Assembly (NCBI GenBank): GCA_900545725.1
Contig: URAI01000090.1
Location: forward strand, 1-10,028
Source: an uncultured Eubacterium sp.
GTDB lineage: Bacteria; Bacillota; Clostridia; Lachnospirales; Lachnospiraceae
DNA: 10,028 nt
Direction of reading: 5' to 3'
Below are positions 7,011 through 10,028 of this stretch, piece after piece. Under the pieces are notes generated by a model, which had not been told where the DNA came from, made no database searches, and worked only from the letters and a program-made list of their open reading frames with translations. The stretch's first letter is position 1; every line of letters starts with the position of its first letter. The position numbers were made by a program, and so were the translations under genes.

Positions 7011-7019
7011 TGTTATGAT
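7011..7019 (+). promoter_or_regulatory. possible extended -10 element upstream of the unnamed gene
   Basis: TGTTATGAT fits the extended -10 pattern TGnTATAAT with one mismatch and lies about 70 bases before the ATG at 7089. No good -35 is visible. An alternative TATAAT at 6985-6990 also lacks a -35. Apart from repeat copy A and these elements I see nothing in 6888-7088. Confidence 0.3.
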
Positions 7020-7088
7020 GGCGGGTATTGAAGTGCAATTTCACATGTATCCAAGCATATAAATAATATGAAAGGGGAAATAGAAAGA

Positions 7089-7643
7089 ATGAGTATGCAG
7101 GTTAATAATTCTTTGATTAGTGGTATGTCAGACAAATGGGGATGTTCAATTAAAAGCATTAATAATGGTGTTGTTGAAAATGTAGATGATGTACAAGAAC
7201 CATATGAAAAATATAGAAAAGGACGTATAAGATGTCCATATGGAGAAAATGCTGATTCATCGGGAACGATTGTATACAATGGTGTTGCATTTAGCTGTGA
7301 CAGCGACAGAAACAGGCTGTGTCTTGGAGATGTAAGCAATCCTAAGAAGTGTCTTTCAATACATCTGACAAGCGGAAGCCTTGTGGTCAATACAGATAAT
7401 CTTGACAGTCTTAGTCAGGCTGTGGGAATGTTTACACCAGAGGATGTTAATCTTATTATGCGTGCAATCAGTGAATATCAGAAGATTAAAGATAAGCTGA
7501 ATGAAATAGAAGATGACAAGATGAATGTAGGACAGGATAGAAGTACCGGTAATACAGACAAAGATAAGTCGGCTGGCAATCAGGCATATCTTGTATTAAA
7601 GAATAATTCGAAAGACATTTTTAAAACAAAAAATCTTAAATAG
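7089..7643 (+). CDS. conserved-looking protein of unknown function
   Basis: I cannot name this gene. The ATG at 7089 is preferred because AAAGGGG ends 11 bases upstream; the in-frame ATG at 7068 lies before that site and has none of its own. The product has 184 residues, with no signal peptide or membrane segment, so it is probably cytoplasmic. It has an Asn/Ser-rich N-terminus, then a compact region at about 45-130 that looks like a real domain: a GTIVYNGVAFSCD strand pair, LCLGD, a beta-turn segment, then a helix-forming MFTPEDVNLIMRAISEYQ (114-131) continuing into a charged, probably coiled-coil helix to about 144. A polar, probably disordered tail follows. Five Cys (19, 49, 70, 78, 88) sit in the first half without a recognisable zinc-knuckle spacing. 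It lies alone between the thioesterase gene and proA. Coding is well supported by reading frame, ribosome binding site and codon use like its neighbours. Confidence 0.75.
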   Translation: MSMQVNNSLISGMSDKWGCSIKSINNGVVENVDDVQEPYEKYRKGRIRCPYGENADSSGTIVYNGVAFSCDSDRNRLCLGDVSNPKKCLSIHLTSGSLVVNTDNLDSLSQAVGMFTPEDVNLIMRAISEYQKIKDKLNEIEDDKMNVGQDRSTGNTDKDKSAGNQAYLVLKNNSKDIFKTKNLK

Positions 7644-7673
7644 AGTGATAAGAACAGTACATATGACAGCATG

Positions 7674-7720
7674 TATAACATTTTAACTGATGATAAGAAT
7701 TATGCATTCTTACAATGCAT
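7674..7720 (+). promoter_or_regulatory. proA upstream region: weak -10 and two mutually exclusive hairpins
   Basis: TATAAC (7674-7679) is a possible -10, with only a poor -35 (AGAACA, 7651-7656, 17-base spacing). Downstream, TAAGAAT / ATTCTTA (7694-7700 with 7706-7712) and ATGCATT / AATGCAT (7702-7708 with 7714-7720) are both perfect 7-bp stems with 5-base loops. They share bases 7706-7708, and each arm falls in the other's loop, so only one can form at a time. This could be a conformational switch, but neither hairpin hides the ribosome binding site or has a T-run. No T-box consensus is present. Confidence 0.35.
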
Positions 7721-7755
7721 TAACATTCAATAAATAAGACAGAGTGAGGAGAATA

Positions 7756-9039
7756 ATGAGTATGAATATGCAGGAAGCAACACGTAAGATGAAAGCTGAC
7801 AGTTATAAGATGGCTGGTCTTTCACTTGAAGTCAGAAATAATATTCTGGCTAATGTAAAGGAGGCACTTATTGACAGCAGTGAAAAGATATTTGCAGCTA
7901 ATAAAAAAGACCTTGAGGCAGCAGATGAAAATGGAATTGCCCAGTCAGTTAAGAAAAGACTTAAGTTTGATGGACATAAGCTTTCTGATGTTACAAAAGG
8001 AATTGATGAACTTATTAAGCTTCCTGACCCTGTAGGCAGGACTGAACTTGCCAGACAGTTAGATGATGGACTTAATCTTTACAGGGTGTCATGCCCAATA
8101 GGAGTGATAGGAATTATATTTGAAGCAAGACCGGATGCACTTGTACAGATATCATCATTATGCATTAAAAGCGGTAACTGTGCCGTATTAAAGGGTGGAA
8201 AAGAGACTGCCAATACTAATAAAGTATTGTTTGATATTATATATAATACTGCGGTAAGCTGTGGTGCACCTGACGGCTGTATGTTACAGGCAGAACAGCA
8301 TAATGAGATTGATGAACTGCTTGAATGTAATAAGTCGGTTGACCTTCTTATTCCAAGAGGTTCTAACCAGTTTGTACAATATATTATGAATAATACAAAG
8401 ATCCCGGTAATGGGACATGCCGATGGAATATGTCATATTTATGTGGATAAGGATGCCAATATTGATAAAGCTGTAAGGGTAGTAGTTGATGCAAAGACAC
8501 AGTATACAGCGGCATGTAATGCAACAGAGACTCTTCTTGTAAACAGAAGTATAGCAAAAGAAGCCCTTCCTGTTATAGCAAAGGCTTTGCGTGAAAAAAA
8601 TGTTAAATTATATGGAACTGACGAAGCAGCAGAGTATATTAACTGTGAGCATATGGAGGATGCTGATTTTGATACAGAATATCTCGACCTTGCCATATCA
8701 GTTAAGCTTGTAGATAATATAGATGAGGCAATTGAACATATTAACAGATTCGGTTCGCATCATACAGATTGTATTATTACAGAAAATGATGAAAGTGCTG
8801 AAAAATTCATGCAGATGGTAGATTCTGCCGGAGTATATAAGAATTGTTCAACAAGATTTGCTGATGGTTTCAGATATGGCTTTGGAGCAGAAGTCGGCAT
8901 AAGTACCAGCAAAATCCATGCAAGAGGACCGGTAGGACTTGAAGGGCTTGTTACTTACAAATATAAACTGTATGGAGATGGACATATTGTAGATGATTAT
9001 GCCAGTGGAAAAAAGCAGTTCCATTTTAAGGATTTATAA
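7756..9039 (+). CDS. proA: glutamate-5-semialdehyde dehydrogenase (gamma-glutamyl phosphate reductase)
   Basis: ProA catalyses the NADPH-dependent reduction of gamma-glutamyl phosphate to glutamate-5-semialdehyde, the second step of proline synthesis from glutamate, in the cytoplasm. The product is 427 residues from the ATG at 7756, close to the family's usual length. Landmarks are the cofactor-side block GIIFEARPDALVQISSLCIK followed by SGNCAVLKGGKE, the catalytic Cys254 in AACNATETLLV, and the family signature at IDEAIEHINRFGSHHTDCI. The C-terminal GFGAEVGISTSKIHARGPVG motif precedes EGLVTYKY, the usual ProA ending. The start is not certain: GAGGAG (7746-7751) is 4 bases from the ATG at 7756 and 10 from the one at 7762, and the first GAGG gives 6 for 7756. 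A GTG at 7744 is too early. The expected partner proB (glutamate 5-kinase) is not next to it in this window. Confidence 0.96.
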   Translation: MSMNMQEATRKMKADSYKMAGLSLEVRNNILANVKEALIDSSEKIFAANKKDLEAADENGIAQSVKKRLKFDGHKLSDVTKGIDELIKLPDPVGRTELARQLDDGLNLYRVSCPIGVIGIIFEARPDALVQISSLCIKSGNCAVLKGGKETANTNKVLFDIIYNTAVSCGAPDGCMLQAEQHNEIDELLECNKSVDLLIPRGSNQFVQYIMNNTKIPVMGHADGICHIYVDKDANIDKAVRVVVDAKTQYTAACNATETLLVNRSIAKEALPVIAKALREKNVKLYGTDEAAEYINCEHMEDADFDTEYLDLAISVKLVDNIDEAIEHINRFGSHHTDCIITENDESAEKFMQMVDSAGVYKNCSTRFADGFRYGFGAEVGISTSKIHARGPVGLEGLVTYKYKLYGDGHIVDDYASGKKQFHFKDL

Positions 9040-9043
9040 GAAA

Positions 9044-9120
9044 TATATAAAGTCAGCACAGCTGACCAGCACTTCGTAGCAGGATTTGCAGGCGATTCCT
9101 GAATAATAACAGGTATATGA
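9044..9120. repeat. intergenic hairpin element, copy B (diverged)
   Basis: It starts 5 bases after the proA stop codon. Bases 9061-9106 align without gaps to 6907-6952 (see copy A), including GACCAGC, TTC, AGCAG, ATT and TGAAT. The long-range arms of copy A are degraded here. Instead GTCAGC-ACA-GCTGAC (9052-9066) makes a tight new hairpin using the left arm, so a 3' hairpin is kept by a different pairing. The rest of the gap to the lipoprotein gene (9121-9164) shows only a ribosome binding site and no convincing promoter. Confidence 0.55.
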
Positions 9121-9164
9121 GAAATCTAAACTAACATAAACGATATAGAAAAGGATAAATGAAA

Positions 9165-9965
9165 ATGATAAAATATAATTATATAAATGGAATACGAAAG
9201 ATGGGAATAATAATGGCAGCTACAATGTGTATAGGACTTACAGCATGTGGTTCGTCAAATGATAATAAGAGTGCAGACGCAGCTAATACAGTACAGACAA
9301 GTACGGCTGCACAGAAAGCAGCAGAAACAACAGCTGCTCAGACGCAGCAAACTACAAAAGAAGCGGTTACACAGGCTCAGACAACACAGGCAGCAACAGA
9401 GGCAACGACACAGGCAGCCATACCGGAAACAACACAAGTTTCTGATGAGTGGAAGGATGCTTATATTGATTATCTTAATAATAATTCATCAAGCAGGAAT
9501 ATGGGTTATGATTTGATATATCTTGACAATGATAATATACCTGAAATTATAGAAATAGGAGATTGTGAAGCAATAGGATGTAGAGTTGTGGTGTATAATA
9601 GTGGTTCAGTAGAGTCGACACAGTTACGAAGGCTTGGATACTCATACATAGAAAGAGATGGTCTTTTATGTAATACTGATGGTCATATGGGATACTATTT
9701 TGATATCGTTTATTCTTTAAAAAATGGTGAACTGACAATGATTGATGAAGGAATATATCAGGATAAAGACGGAGTGGCACAGACAGATGCCAGTGGCGAA
9801 TATATATATGATTATACATGGAATGGCAATCCTGTATCAAAGGAAGAATATAAAGCGATGCTTAATTCAGTATATGATACTTCAAAAGCAAAAAGCTTAG
9901 AATCTTTTAGCAAAGATAAAATAATGAGTAAAGCACAGGTAATAGAAGCTATACAAAACATGTAG
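9165..9965 (+). CDS. secreted lipoprotein with Thr/Gln/Ala-rich stalk, unknown function
   Basis: The ATG at 9165 is preferred because AAGGA (9151-9155) is 9 bases away; the ATG at 9159 would be only 3. From 9165 the protein has 266 residues. A lipoprotein signal peptide (positive N-terminus, hydrophobic run) ends in the lipobox LTAC with Cys28, so the mature protein should be lipid-anchored on the outer face of the membrane. A low-complexity stalk rich in Thr, Gln, Ala and Glu (about 35-93) follows. The outer domain (about 95-266) starts with WKDAYIDYL and contains DLIYLDNDNIPEIIEIG. This resembles the D-x-D-x-D-x-x-P-E strand found in many Firmicute lipoproteins, possibly a calcium-binding loop. 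The only Cys in the mature domain are near residues 135, 139 and 168. The precise function cannot be read from sequence. Confidence 0.85.
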   Translation: MIKYNYINGIRKMGIIMAATMCIGLTACGSSNDNKSADAANTVQTSTAAQKAAETTAAQTQQTTKEAVTQAQTTQAATEATTQAAIPETTQVSDEWKDAYIDYLNNNSSSRNMGYDLIYLDNDNIPEIIEIGDCEAIGCRVVVYNSGSVESTQLRRLGYSYIERDGLLCNTDGHMGYYFDIVYSLKNGELTMIDEGIYQDKDGVAQTDASGEYIYDYTWNGNPVSKEEYKAMLNSVYDTSKAKSLESFSKDKIMSKAQVIEAIQNM

Positions 9966-9973
9966 GAAATTGA

Positions 9974-10024
9974 GATTGACCGAGCTGAAAGCGAGGGACG
10001 CTTCTTGAACGACAGTTCAAGAAG
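9974..10024. repeat. 3' hairpin after the lipoprotein gene; possible third copy of the intergenic element
   Basis: A perfect 10-bp stem, CTTCTTGAAC / GTTCAAGAAG with loop GACA (10001-10010 with 10015-10024), lies 35 bases after the lipoprotein stop codon. The sequence before it (ATTGACC, GAGC, AGCGAG, GCT, CTTGAA) follows the order of blocks in copy A with deletions, so it may be a shortened relative. The window ends 4 bases after the stem, so a terminator T-run cannot be checked. Confidence 0.5.
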
Positions 10025-10028
10025 ATGT

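Noticed and set aside
7644..7755. T-box leader for proA
   Set aside because: The region is too short and lacks the conserved T-box sequence and a terminator/antiterminator pair with a T-run.
6892..9120. CRISPR array or insertion-sequence ends formed by the two related intergenic elements
   Set aside because: There are only two diverged copies about 2.1 kb apart with unrelated genes between them, no regular spacers, no transposase and no target duplication visible.
9247..9516. Open frames rich in Arg/Gln or Cys/Leu opposite or out of frame with the lipoprotein stalk
   Set aside because: They arise from reading the repetitive ACA/CAG/GCA codons in other frames; the lipoprotein frame has a signal peptide, lipobox and ribosome binding site.

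Overview
The window is AT-rich and densely coding, with GGAGG-type ribosome binding sites. Its gene content (a 7TM-DISM hybrid kinase ending in an HPt domain, a bacterial FatA/FatB-like thioesterase, a Thr/Gln/Ala-stalked lipoprotein and a stand-alone proA) fits a low-GC Firmicute. My best guess is a member of the Lachnospiraceae, possibly a flagellated genus such as Lachnospira, Butyrivibrio or Roseburia. The taxon is an inference from style and content; there is no rRNA or other marker gene here. I see no mobile element, tRNA, rRNA or CRISPR array.

Layout: (a) 1-132 holds inverted repeats at the 3' end of a minus-strand gene. (b) 133-999 (-) encodes a cytoplasmic NodB-type (CE4) deacetylase-like protein with its own promoter and a structured leader. 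(c) 1000-1389 is a divergent control region with one minus-strand promoter, two candidate plus-strand promoters and several dyads. (d) 1390-6006 (+) is a two-gene operon: a FapA/DUF342 beta-helix protein fused to a C-terminal response-regulator receiver domain, then a 1017-residue membrane hybrid kinase (DISM sensor, HisKA, HATPase, receiver, HPt). (e) 6006-6061 contains three AT-rich palindromes in a row. (f) 6078-6887 (+) encodes an acyl-ACP thioesterase-like protein. (g) 7089-7643 (+) encodes a protein I cannot name. (h) 7756-9039 (+) is proA. (i) 9165-9965 (+) encodes a lipoprotein. After the thioesterase, proA and lipoprotein genes lie related hairpin-forming intergenic sequences: two are clearly homologous and the third is a tentative member.

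How the genes may work together: the kinase carries every element of a His-Asp-His phosphorelay but no output domain. The gene just upstream supplies a receiver (Asp440) attached to a FapA body instead of a DNA-binding domain. The simplest reading is that an outside signal sensed by the DISM domain passes through His419, Asp720 and His882 to Asp440 of the FapA-receiver protein. This would control a non-transcriptional process, perhaps linked to flagella or the cell pole. That pairing is the most interesting item in the window. The thioesterase, the unnamed gene, proA and the lipoprotein look like ordinary genes with no evident link to the relay.
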